Shown here: one piece after another, positions 1-7,277 of the stretch
How the letters are laid out: the number at the start of each line of letters is the position of its first letter
How positions within the stretch are numbered: position 1 is the first letter of the stretch
From: an uncultured Eubacterium sp.
GTDB lineage: Bacteria; Bacillota; Clostridia; Lachnospirales; Lachnospiraceae
Direction of reading: 5' to 3'
Length of the DNA stretch: 42,625 nucleotides
Assembly: GCA_947642745.1 (NCBI GenBank)
Contig: CANRTU010000040.1
Span: 1-42,625, forward strand
Made by a program: the position numbers and the translations under genes
The notes under the pieces: model-generated
Databases searched by the model: none
What the model was told of the DNA's origin: nothing
Seen by the model: only the letters and a program-made list of their open reading frames with translations

Positions 1-140
1 TTAAGAGATTATCTGCGGTCGGTGTAACATATGTTTGACAAACTTACAGAATTTAAAAGTGTTTACCAGAACATTCCGGTCAGATTCCAGTCCCGTTGAA
101 ATCTCAACGTAAACGATACCGCCATATGTTTTCCTCATGC

Positions 141-169
141 TTGAAAATTAAACATTACTTCTATATAAT
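141..169 (+). promoter_or_regulatory. Sigma-A promoter of the acetyltransferase operon
   Basis: TTGAAA (141-146), a 17-base spacer and a perfect TATAAT (164-169). Transcription would start near 176 and leave a leader of about 118 bases before the ATG at 294. Nothing else was recognised in bases 1-140. Confidence 0.75.
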
Positions 170-293
170 AAACAGACAAAGACATCTATTACATCCACGA
201 TTCAGAACTTCGGATAAAATCCGCTACAGCGGTCCGGACAGTAATTTTTCCGGAAACAATAGTGTAATATCATTTGCAAAGGAGAATCCGATT

Positions 294-824
294 ATGATCC
301 GGTATGGACAATTACAGGAAACAGAAATAAACCGTGCGTTGTTTCAACATTTTATTCGTCATCAGAACGTTACGAAATGCTGGCGGAAAGAAGACGGCGG
401 CTGGGTGGTCAAAGCCGCCCCGTTTACTGACGACTGGTCAGAAGAGGACTACCAGACACTGACAGACTGTCTGAAAAACACAGCCCGGACCGGTGGTTTT
501 GTATATGCCGCATTCCGGGAGAACCAGTTAAAAGGATTTGTATCTGTGGAACCACAGTTTTGCGGCGAAAATCACCGTTACCTGGATCTGTCCTCCATAC
601 ATGTATCAGAGGACATGCGGAGAGAAGGAATCGGCAGACATTTATTTGAAGCAGCCAAAAAGTGGGCACGGGACAAAGGAGCCGGCGGATTATATATATC
701 CGCCCATTCGGCAGTGGAAAGTCAGGCATTTTACAAAGCCATGGGATGCGCCCATGCCCGGTTTTATATTCAGAAACATGTGGATGCGGAGCCTTTCGAC
801 TGCCAGCTGGAATGCCTGTTGTAA
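294..824 (+). CDS. GNAT family N-acetyltransferase
   Basis: A 176-residue GNAT acyltransferase, predicted to move an acetyl group from acetyl-CoA to an amine; the substrate cannot be read from sequence. The acetyl-CoA pyrophosphate loop is RREGIGRHLF (about residues 114-123), preceded by the usual strand with LDLSSIHV, and the fold closes with FYKAMGC near residue 145. The open frame runs back to base 96, but the ATG at 294 is preceded by AAAGGAG (278-284) at good spacing, so the longer start is rejected. It is the first gene of a plus-strand run with the unassigned protein at 868 and the HAD phosphatase at 2414, probably one transcript from the promoter at 141-169. Confidence 0.88.
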   Translation: MIRYGQLQETEINRALFQHFIRHQNVTKCWRKEDGGWVVKAAPFTDDWSEEDYQTLTDCLKNTARTGGFVYAAFRENQLKGFVSVEPQFCGENHRYLDLSSIHVSEDMRREGIGRHLFEAAKKWARDKGAGGLYISAHSAVESQAFYKAMGCAHARFYIQKHVDAEPFDCQLECLL

Positions 825-867
825 CCTGTACATCCCTGGTTTTACACGTCCGTGGGAAAGGAGTAAC

Positions 868-2403
868 ATGACTAGTACTTATCAGGAATTTTTAAAACAG
901 CATATCAGTCTTGCGCCGCTTGGTATTTATCAGGACGATACTGGCTGCCACAGTAAGCCGGGAGGGGCCCGTATCTTTGGCAGGGCCGGTACAGACGGTA
1001 CCCGGTACTGTTTTATCCCCGGATATGACGAAATGGTATTTGCGGTCAGTCCGTTAAACAACAGGGACAATCTGGTTCACCCGCTGGCAGAAAATTTTCA
1101 TGATTTTCTCCGCCTGCTGCTGGCATGTAAAAACGCAGACGCACTGGCGCAGGCCTGGAAATGGGAACACAGGCAGTTTGAGGCTTATATCAAAAAAACC
1201 GTCCCGGACAAGGCACAACAGGCGGCGCTTTCATCGCTTGCCAGACTGGGGATTCATCCAATGGAGAACCCGTTCCGGTATCTGAAAACACTGGAGTCCG
1301 GTTTTGATTATGGCAGACTCTGCTTTACAGATGACAGCGTACTGCCAGAGGATCACGGCAGGAAAAAGCCCGGGGAATGGAAAGTCTTTTTTCATGGCAG
1401 CTTTTATGGAAAATCGCGGGGACATTATCCCGGAGAACGTGCCGGAAAAGAAATCGTTGTGGATAAGACGTTTCTGTGGGGAAACGAAGAATGGACGATC
1501 CCGTCCGTATATACCTGTAGCAGCGGACTGATCATTGATTTTCTGCTGAAAGTCCGTACAGATAATATTCTGGCATTTATCAGAAAATGGCAGCCGGGAC
1601 CGGGCAGCGGCACAGATGATCCTGATCAGAACAGCTGGCGGCAAATGGAAGAGGAAAATCCCCTGACGGTTCATTTTACACCGTCCTTGTATGTAAATGG
1701 CAACAGGCTTTCCTGTGATCATAGCGCCGGCATCTGCTGGAATCCGGTCTGTCCGGGAGATATTACGGAAATCCGGCCGGTCATGAATCATTACCGGCTG
1801 AATCCTGCCTGTGGCCGGGTCATCTGGCGCAGCTATTTTCCATGGACGACGAAACGCAGACCGGACATCCGGTCGCTGGCTGTTGATCTGAAATCAGAAA
1901 AACAGACTGCCGGGGAGCTGCGGTTTCATACAGCGGGAGCTGGAAACCAGATTTTATTTACCCATCCGGTAACCGGACAAAAGCATACGCTTTCTGTGAA
2001 AACATACAGCATGTACCATATGGACGGGTCTCTCCGTCCTGACCCGGCGAAAATCTGGCCTGACTGCTATATGGTCATGGGGTATACGATTACGCCTGCG
2101 CTGGCAGCGGACAGTTTTACCATTATGGACTGTGCCGCATGTGACAAACCAAAAGAAATCCCGGATAAAACGGCAGCATCCATCAGTATCATTGGCGGAG
2201 CGGATGGACCTTCCTGTATTTTTTTCCGTGATCCGGACCATCCACAGCTGCAGTACGCAGCTTCCGCACTCCATTTTAAACCAGTAACGGAAGTAGAATG
2301 GCAGATGATATTTTATCAGCGGAAGAAAGCGGATATCCGTGTGGAGATCTTTGCGCAGGGCTCTGCTTCACGGACAAAAAAAACGGACACCGGAAATCTT
2401 TAA
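868..2403 (+). CDS. Unassigned 511-residue protein with a C-terminal GGADGP motif
   Basis: I do not recognise this family. The start at 868 follows GGAAAGGAG; the open frame extends to 538 only through the acetyltransferase and is rejected. There is no signal peptide or membrane segment, so it should be cytoplasmic. The N-terminal third carries FCFIPGYDE-like and FHDFLRLLLACKNADAL segments that resemble small regulatory or SMI1/KNR4-like folds, but only weakly. Near residue 457 is SISIIGGADGPS; a related ADGPT motif occurs in beta subunits of sodium-pumping decarboxylases, but none of the membrane segments of that family are present. It lies 43 bases after the acetyltransferase and 10 bases before the HAD gene, so the three are probably co-transcribed. 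Real gene: confident. Function: unknown. Confidence 0.8.
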   Translation: MTSTYQEFLKQHISLAPLGIYQDDTGCHSKPGGARIFGRAGTDGTRYCFIPGYDEMVFAVSPLNNRDNLVHPLAENFHDFLRLLLACKNADALAQAWKWEHRQFEAYIKKTVPDKAQQAALSSLARLGIHPMENPFRYLKTLESGFDYGRLCFTDDSVLPEDHGRKKPGEWKVFFHGSFYGKSRGHYPGERAGKEIVVDKTFLWGNEEWTIPSVYTCSSGLIIDFLLKVRTDNILAFIRKWQPGPGSGTDDPDQNSWRQMEEENPLTVHFTPSLYVNGNRLSCDHSAGICWNPVCPGDITEIRPVMNHYRLNPACGRVIWRSYFPWTTKRRPDIRSLAVDLKSEKQTAGELRFHTAGAGNQILFTHPVTGQKHTLSVKTYSMYHMDGSLRPDPAKIWPDCYMVMGYTITPALAADSFTIMDCAACDKPKEIPDKTAASISIIGGADGPSCIFFRDPDHPQLQYAASALHFKPVTEVEWQMIFYQRKKADIRVEIFAQGSASRTKKTDTGNL

Positions 2404-2413
2404 GGAGACAATT

Positions 2414-3115
2414 ATGATAAAAGCTGTAATATTTGATATTGATAATACATTATATAGTTTCGACCAGGTAAACGGGTATGGTATGCGGGCGGTTCTTGAT
2501 TACTGCGGCACCTGGTCTGATCTGGGTAAAGCGGAACTGATGGAACTTTATCAGAAAGCCTGGCATATGGCACAACAGCGGATCGGGACAGATACAGCGG
2601 CCATCCACAACCGGATGCTCCGTTTCCAGTGTATGATGGAGCTGATGGGCCAGCCGCTCTTTCCCCATGTACGGACGCTGTATCATCTGTACTGGGATAC
2701 GCTGCTGGATCATATGGAGCCGTCGGAAGGAATTGTAACGTTTATACAGACATTAAAGGAACGGGGACTGCGTACAGGAGTGGGCACAGATATGACTGCG
2801 TATATCCAGTACCGGAAACTGGAAGCACTTGGCCTGGCCCCTTACATTGACATGGTAGTAACCAGCGAGGAAGCCGGCGTGGAAAAACCCCATCCGGATT
2901 TTTTCCGGCTGTGCGTGGAAAAGTCCGGATGCAGGGCGGACGAATGTGCGTTTATCGGAGATCATCTGAAAAAAGACGTAAACGGAGCCATTTCCTGCGG
3001 CCTTTGTGGTATCTGGTACAGCCAGGGGCGGCAGCCGGATAAAAAAATGCCGTTTCCGGTCATCCATTCCTTTACAGAGGAATTTTCATTTCCGGATACA
3101 GTGGAAAATCCGTAA
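2414..3115 (+). CDS. HAD-superfamily hydrolase (YjjG/phosphoglycolate-phosphatase-like)
   Basis: A 233-residue haloacid-dehalogenase-type phosphatase. Motif I is FDIDNTLY with the nucleophile Asp at residue 8 and the acid at 10; the threonine/serine motif II is around GVGTDMT; the lysine motif III is in EKPHPDFF; motif IV is FIGDHLKKD. The helical cap between motifs I and II is a C1-type cap of about 80 residues, as in nucleotidase YjjG and related pyrimidine or phosphosugar phosphatases. Likely a soluble phosphomonoesterase; substrate not predictable. The start at 2414 is fixed by TAAGGAGA, which overlaps the stop codon of the preceding gene, indicating translational coupling in the operon. 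Confidence 0.88.
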   Translation: MIKAVIFDIDNTLYSFDQVNGYGMRAVLDYCGTWSDLGKAELMELYQKAWHMAQQRIGTDTAAIHNRMLRFQCMMELMGQPLFPHVRTLYHLYWDTLLDHMEPSEGIVTFIQTLKERGLRTGVGTDMTAYIQYRKLEALGLAPYIDMVVTSEEAGVEKPHPDFFRLCVEKSGCRADECAFIGDHLKKDVNGAISCGLCGIWYSQGRQPDKKMPFPVIHSFTEEFSFPDTVENP

Positions 3116-3289
3116 ATGATACGGGACAGACCTGATCCCCCGCCCGCGGCGGACTGCTTCCGCAGTATGTTTTACTCCGCCGCAGGGTAATCCGGGAGCG
3201 ATTTCCTTTCCGCCACCGGTCAATCCCGCAGCGTATCTGAAAAATCATTTCGCAGACCGCACGTCCTGCCTCTGCCCATGAGTCAGCTG

Positions 3290-3395
3290 ATTAAAATAAG
3301 TAAGCCGTCTTTTAATCTTTCCGGAAATGTATTCTTACAATGTGTCAATGCCCTAAGCGATTAATATAAATCAGCCGTCTTTTAATCTTTCCGGA
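3290..3395. repeat. Direct repeat: 3' end of the WYL gene echoed 70 bases downstream
   Basis: Bases 3301-3325 match 3371-3395 at 24 of 25 positions. The second copy is the last codons and stop of the minus-strand WYL gene, and the first lies outside it, 70 bases beyond. Weaker similarity continues about 11 bases further (3290-3300 against 3360-3370). The rest of the gap 3116-3370 holds GC-rich imperfect hairpins and no gene. Confidence 0.8.
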
Positions 3396-4306
3396 GCATC
3401 AGACTCGTAAAGCGCCAGCAGTCTTTTTAAAGAATCAGTCAGTTCTTCCCTGACTGATTCCGGCTCCAGCAGCACCGCCCGGTCCCCAAACGCCAGCAGC
3501 CAGCTGACCAGATTGTCTTTATCTGTATAATCACACTGAAACAGCAGCCAGCCATTTTCCTGTTGTATAAAACATTCCGGGCCGAATTTTTCCACCAGCC
3601 GCCACTTTACCTCCGGGGCAAACAGCGCACGCACCGGAATGCCGCCCGGAAAGATCCGTTCATTGGAAAGATCCGGGAAAGGCGTATTTCTGGCTGGAAA
3701 ATCCTCACTTGAAATAGTGACCTCCTCCATGCGGTTTAATTTAAACAGACGGTAATCCTCCCTGTCCCTGCACCAGCCCCAGACATACCATGCGGACCAC
3801 CGGAACACCAGATAATAAGGTTCAATGGTCCGGCGGCTCTCTCCTCCGGGACCATAATAACAAAAGCACAGCAGCCGCTTTTTTTCTATGGCGGACTGGA
3901 TCAGTTCTATTTTAGGCGCCAGCGTTTTTTTATACCAGGAAGACAGATCAATCAGCATGGAGTCCCTGCCGTTTATCACACCAGAAGCTCCCGGACATAA
4001 TTTTTCCATCAGTCTGGCATAATGACGGCTGCCGCTGACGCTGTCCAGTCCCCGCAGCCCTGCGAGAATCTCCTGCATTTCCCTGGAAGAAAACAGGGTG
4101 CGTTCCATCCGGTAGCCTTCCATAATGGAAATTCCGCCATTGGCGCCCTGTCTGGTACAGACAGGGATACCTGCCCTGCAAAGGGATTCGATATCCCTGC
4201 TGATCGTCCTTCTTGACACTTCAAAATGACTGGCCAGCTGAGGGGCGGTAACCATATCTTTTTGCAGCAGCATTGCCAGTATTCCGATTAACCGGTCCAG
4301 TTTCAT
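3371..4306 (-). CDS. WYL-domain transcriptional regulator with DeoR-type HTH
   Basis: A 311-residue cytoplasmic regulator. Residues 1-60 form a winged helix-turn-helix (TAPQLASHFEVSRRTISRDI, recognition helix near 32-42). Residues about 140-225 form a WYL domain with FCYYGPGG, PYYLVFR and WCRDREDYRLFKLNRM, followed by a WCX-type C-terminal extension. WYL domains bind small or nucleic-acid ligands and are common regulators of stress, defence and metabolic genes. It is transcribed alone, with an extended -10 promoter just upstream. The penicillin-binding protein upstream on the same strand ends 162 bases before it, so a shared transcript is possible but not required. Its target cannot be named. 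Confidence 0.88.
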   Translation of the reverse strand: MKLDRLIGILAMLLQKDMVTAPQLASHFEVSRRTISRDIESLCRAGIPVCTRQGANGGISIMEGYRMERTLFSSREMQEILAGLRGLDSVSGSRHYARLMEKLCPGASGVINGRDSMLIDLSSWYKKTLAPKIELIQSAIEKKRLLCFCYYGPGGESRRTIEPYYLVFRWSAWYVWGWCRDREDYRLFKLNRMEEVTISSEDFPARNTPFPDLSNERIFPGGIPVRALFAPEVKWRLVEKFGPECFIQQENGWLLFQCDYTDKDNLVSWLLAFGDRAVLLEPESVREELTDSLKRLLALYESDAPERLKDG

Positions 4307-4408
4307 ATCACAGTCCTCTCTGATTTCTGTTTGTCTTTCAGTCTTTTACTGTTTCACTTTTACAGAAGTCTTTTTCCCCATCTGTCTTTAGTTTCAAAGC
4401 TATGATTC

Positions 4409-4437
4409 ATTATAACATAGAAAACATGACAGCAATA
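4409..4437 (-). promoter_or_regulatory. Extended -10 promoter of the WYL regulator
   Basis: On the minus strand TATGT is followed by TATAAT (4409-4414), giving a TGn extended -10. The -35 is weak (TATTGC at 17 bases, or TTGCTG at 15). Confidence 0.5.
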
Positions 4438-4468
4438 TGTCCCAATTATGTTTTACCCGCCCGCTGCG

Positions 4469-6703
4469 TCAGTTTCCGGTCTGCCATTCGTCCCCGAACC
4501 AGCCATCCAGCACTTTATGATACTTTTGTACTACGTATCCGCTGCCGCCCCTTCCTTTGACGTCTTCTGTCATGCTCACCAGCATAACCGGCCGTTCTGC
4601 CCCGGAATCCACGGTAAAAACGGCAAACCATCCCAGCTCCGTGCCGGATGTGTCTTCTTTGGAAACTTTAATCTCCGCTGTGCCGGTTTTTCCCGCCAGC
4701 AGCACGTCGTCCCGGTGAACCCCGTATCCTGTGCCCCGGGGATCGTTGACTACTTTTATGACCGATTCCAGCACCCTGTCCGCTGTACTTTTTGAAAAAG
4801 CATTCCGGATCCAGTACTGTGGCTCCTGTTTCTTTCTGGTGCGCAGGTATGGGTGTATGATATTTCCGTCGTTGCAAAAGGCGGAGTAGACAGCGGCCAG
4901 ATGCAGCGGACTGATCAGAATCTGCCCCTGTCCGTATCCGCTGTCCGCCAGCTGGATTTCCGTGCCGATCTTTTCCGTATTGGAATACTGTGCGCCGGCA
5001 AAAGTGATCTCAAACGGCATGGAAGATCCAAACCCCAGTGTCTGTAAAGCAGCTGTCAGATTTTCCGCTCCGGTTTTCAACGCTACTTTCGCAAAATAAA
5101 TATTATCAGAATATATCATGGCATTGTCCAGATTCACCGGACTGCAGGCGTGCAGTGTGGTCACATGGTAAGCTCCCCAGGAAGCATCCTTCTGCCAGGT
5201 TAACCCCTCGCTGCCATAATCCTGTTCCGGGTCCAGTATGCCCGTCTCCAGTCCGATGGCCGCAATCACAGGTTTAAAAGTGGAGCCCGGACACCAGGCC
5301 TGCCGGAAACGGTTAAACAAAGGTTTTTGTTCGTCTTCGTTTAAGGCAGTCCAGGTCCTGGTGGACATGCCCATAATAAAATCATTATTATCATAAGAAG
5401 GGGTACTGACAAGCGCCAGCACTTCCCCGGTAAACGGATTCATTGCCACAGAGCAGCTTTTGTTCTGCCGGAATTGCTCATACAGCATCTGCTGGAGCCC
5501 GGCGTCTATGGTCAGCTTTATCTGTCTGCCATGTTGTACCGGAATACAGGCCAGTTCTTCTTTCTCAACTCCTTTTACGTCCGTGATATAAATCCGGCAT
5601 CCATTTTGTCCTTTTAACTCTTTTTCGTACAGACCCTCGATACCGTTTCTGCCGATTACGCTGTCCACTGTATATCCTTCCCCTTTATGGTTTTCCAGGT
5701 CTTCCGCCGTCACATTCTGGACATACCCGGTCAGATGGGCCGCCGCTTCTTTCAATGGATATTCCCTCACCTTTGTATCCATAATCATGACACCCGGAAT
5801 TTCCTGCAGCTGTTCCTGCAGCTGACGGTTCTTTAGCGCTTCCTGTGATGGCTCCGGAGACATCAGTTCTGTTTCACTGGCTTTTGGAATAGTCTTTACC
5901 GGCACAAAGGAATCTTCTTTTACCCATCCGGCCTTCAGTTTCTGGCGGATCGTCACAGGCTTTAATCCAAGCAGTGTTGCCAGTTCCCGGATTTCCTGCT
6001 TCCGGTTTACGATTCTGCCCGGAACAAGTCCCACAGAAGAGGCGGTTCCGGTTCCTGCCAGCAACCTGCCATCCCGGTCCAGAATCTTTCCCCGCTCCGC
6101 CCGTGTAGTAGTTACCCTGACCCGGTCCGTGGCGCCAAGCTGTGGGAAAATCAGCGAATCCTTCCAGATCAGGCGATAGCCCTCATCGTTTTTTGTAAAA
6201 AGAGCCTCGTTTTCAAAACTGACCGGACCTGCCGACGTGTCAAAAGAAGTCCGGTAACGGACACTCTGGCGGTCTTTGTCGCCGGATATAATCTCAATAC
6301 GCACATTCTCTACGCCGCATCCTTCATAAATGGCTGCGTTTCTGGTCGTAAAATCCTCCAGAGAAATATGGCCAGACGCTTCCACATCCAGCATGGCATA
6401 CATTCTGCCATACGCTTTGCCGGAAATACAGGACATATATTCCGTCAGCAGTTGCTCAGGCTGTCTGCCGTTTTCCGCTCCAGAAGATTTCCCGGACAGC
6501 CAGCCGTAGTTTTTCGTCTTTCCATACAGATAACCGGCGCATAAAATAATACTGACCGCCAGCAGTCCCATCAGACCGCAGAATACTGTGAAACGGTTCC
6601 TTCTGTTTCTTCTATTTCTTCTGCTCCTGTATTTTCTGCGCCTGTCTTTGATCATCCTGTTATTTTTAAATCTGTTTCTTCTGGTTCTGTTTCTCCTTCT
6701 CAT
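4469..6703 (-). CDS. Class B penicillin-binding transpeptidase with MecA_N-like domain
   Basis: A 744-residue septal or elongation transpeptidase that cross-links peptidoglycan outside the membrane. The cytoplasmic tail (about 1-38) is almost all Arg and Asn, then one membrane anchor (about 39-60), an NTF2-like MecA_N domain (about 78-190), a PBP dimer domain, and the penicillin-binding domain with the catalytic STFK (Ser about 474), SDN (about 532-534) and KTGT (about 672-675). All three active-site motifs are intact. The MecA_N domain is shared with low-affinity PBPs such as PBP2a and with PBP3/PBP5 of Firmicutes; resistance itself cannot be inferred. The open frame extends to 6787, but GGAGG sits ideally before 6703 and the promoter at 6790-6818 places transcription start near 6783, so the short form is chosen. 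Confidence 0.9.
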   Translation of the reverse strand: MRRRNRTRRNRFKNNRMIKDRRRKYRSRRNRRNRRNRFTVFCGLMGLLAVSIILCAGYLYGKTKNYGWLSGKSSGAENGRQPEQLLTEYMSCISGKAYGRMYAMLDVEASGHISLEDFTTRNAAIYEGCGVENVRIEIISGDKDRQSVRYRTSFDTSAGPVSFENEALFTKNDEGYRLIWKDSLIFPQLGATDRVRVTTTRAERGKILDRDGRLLAGTGTASSVGLVPGRIVNRKQEIRELATLLGLKPVTIRQKLKAGWVKEDSFVPVKTIPKASETELMSPEPSQEALKNRQLQEQLQEIPGVMIMDTKVREYPLKEAAAHLTGYVQNVTAEDLENHKGEGYTVDSVIGRNGIEGLYEKELKGQNGCRIYITDVKGVEKEELACIPVQHGRQIKLTIDAGLQQMLYEQFRQNKSCSVAMNPFTGEVLALVSTPSYDNNDFIMGMSTRTWTALNEDEQKPLFNRFRQAWCPGSTFKPVIAAIGLETGILDPEQDYGSEGLTWQKDASWGAYHVTTLHACSPVNLDNAMIYSDNIYFAKVALKTGAENLTAALQTLGFGSSMPFEITFAGAQYSNTEKIGTEIQLADSGYGQGQILISPLHLAAVYSAFCNDGNIIHPYLRTRKKQEPQYWIRNAFSKSTADRVLESVIKVVNDPRGTGYGVHRDDVLLAGKTGTAEIKVSKEDTSGTELGWFAVFTVDSGAERPVMLVSMTEDVKGRGGSGYVVQKYHKVLDGWFGDEWQTGN

Positions 6704-6789
6704 CCAAAACCTCCATGCCCGCCCGCTTTGCCGGGGTATTCTCACTGTATACAAAAACCTCACAGGGTGCCGTAACAGCTGCTGCATAA

Positions 6790-6818
6790 ATATTACAACA
6801 GTAAGATTTGAAAGTCAA
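6790..6818 (-). promoter_or_regulatory. Promoter of the penicillin-binding protein gene
   Basis: On the minus strand TTGACT (6813-6818), 17-base spacer, TAATAT (6790-6795). The predicted leader is about 80 bases. Confidence 0.65.
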
Positions 6819-6949
6819 GAACCGTCTGAATGAGTATTGTGAATGCGTCCGCTTGTGATTCCTTTCTTTTAAATTCCTTTTTTTAGATTCCTTTCTTTTA
6901 GATTCCTTTCTTTTTAAGCCTTTCCCTCTATGCTCCTTTCTTTTGAACG

Positions 6950-7116
6950 CAAAAAGACCCATGGTCCGCAATTTACGGTTCTTTCTCATGTTTGGATATA
7001 CTGTTAGATGCAGTTTTGCCGGAACATTATATTTCTGGCAAAATATAAATTACTGGCAAATACAAAAGATCCAAAGTTAAGAAAGAACCCAATTTACCGC
7101 TCCATGGGCCTTTAAG
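6950..7116. repeat. Imperfect long inverted repeat, MITE-like or large stem-loop
   Basis: The segment 6951-6987 (key words GACCCATGG, AATTTACGG and TTCTTTCT) is the imperfect reverse complement of 7079-7116 (AGAAAGAACC, AATTTAC, CCATGGGCC). About 37 bases pair across an AT-rich centre of 90 bases that itself holds a TTTTGCC/GGCAAAA hairpin. To its left, 6855-6945 is a run of CCTTTCTTTTA-like tandem pyrimidine words. No gene is supported in 6819-7277. Confidence 0.55.
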
Positions 7117-7142
7117 AGTACTACATGGCTATGACCGGAAAC

Positions 7143-7170
7143 CGCCCGGGCCTCACGCTCTGCCCGGGCG
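7143..7170. other. GC-rich hairpin beyond the sulfur-redox gene
   Basis: CGCCCGGGC (7143-7151) and its exact complement GCCCGGGCG (7162-7170) flank a 10-base loop. It lies about 110 bases past the stop of the minus-strand gene ending at 7278, but has no U-tract, so it is called a hairpin and not a terminator. Confidence 0.5.
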
Positions 7171-7277
7171 TCCGGAATCTGCCATTATATACCGCCGCCA
7201 TCATACAAACAGCAGCTTCTGTATGTAATCTTTTTTATCCGCTGTCATACCAGATACCGTGCCATTTTACAGATACA

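Noticed and set aside
6666-6989. Lys/Arg-rich minus-strand frame upstream of the PBP
   Set aside because: Low-complexity translation of pyrimidine repeats that crosses the PBP promoter and start; no ribosome site.
7143-7170. Rho-independent terminator of the sulfur-redox gene
   Set aside because: The stem is perfect, but no T-tract follows on either strand.
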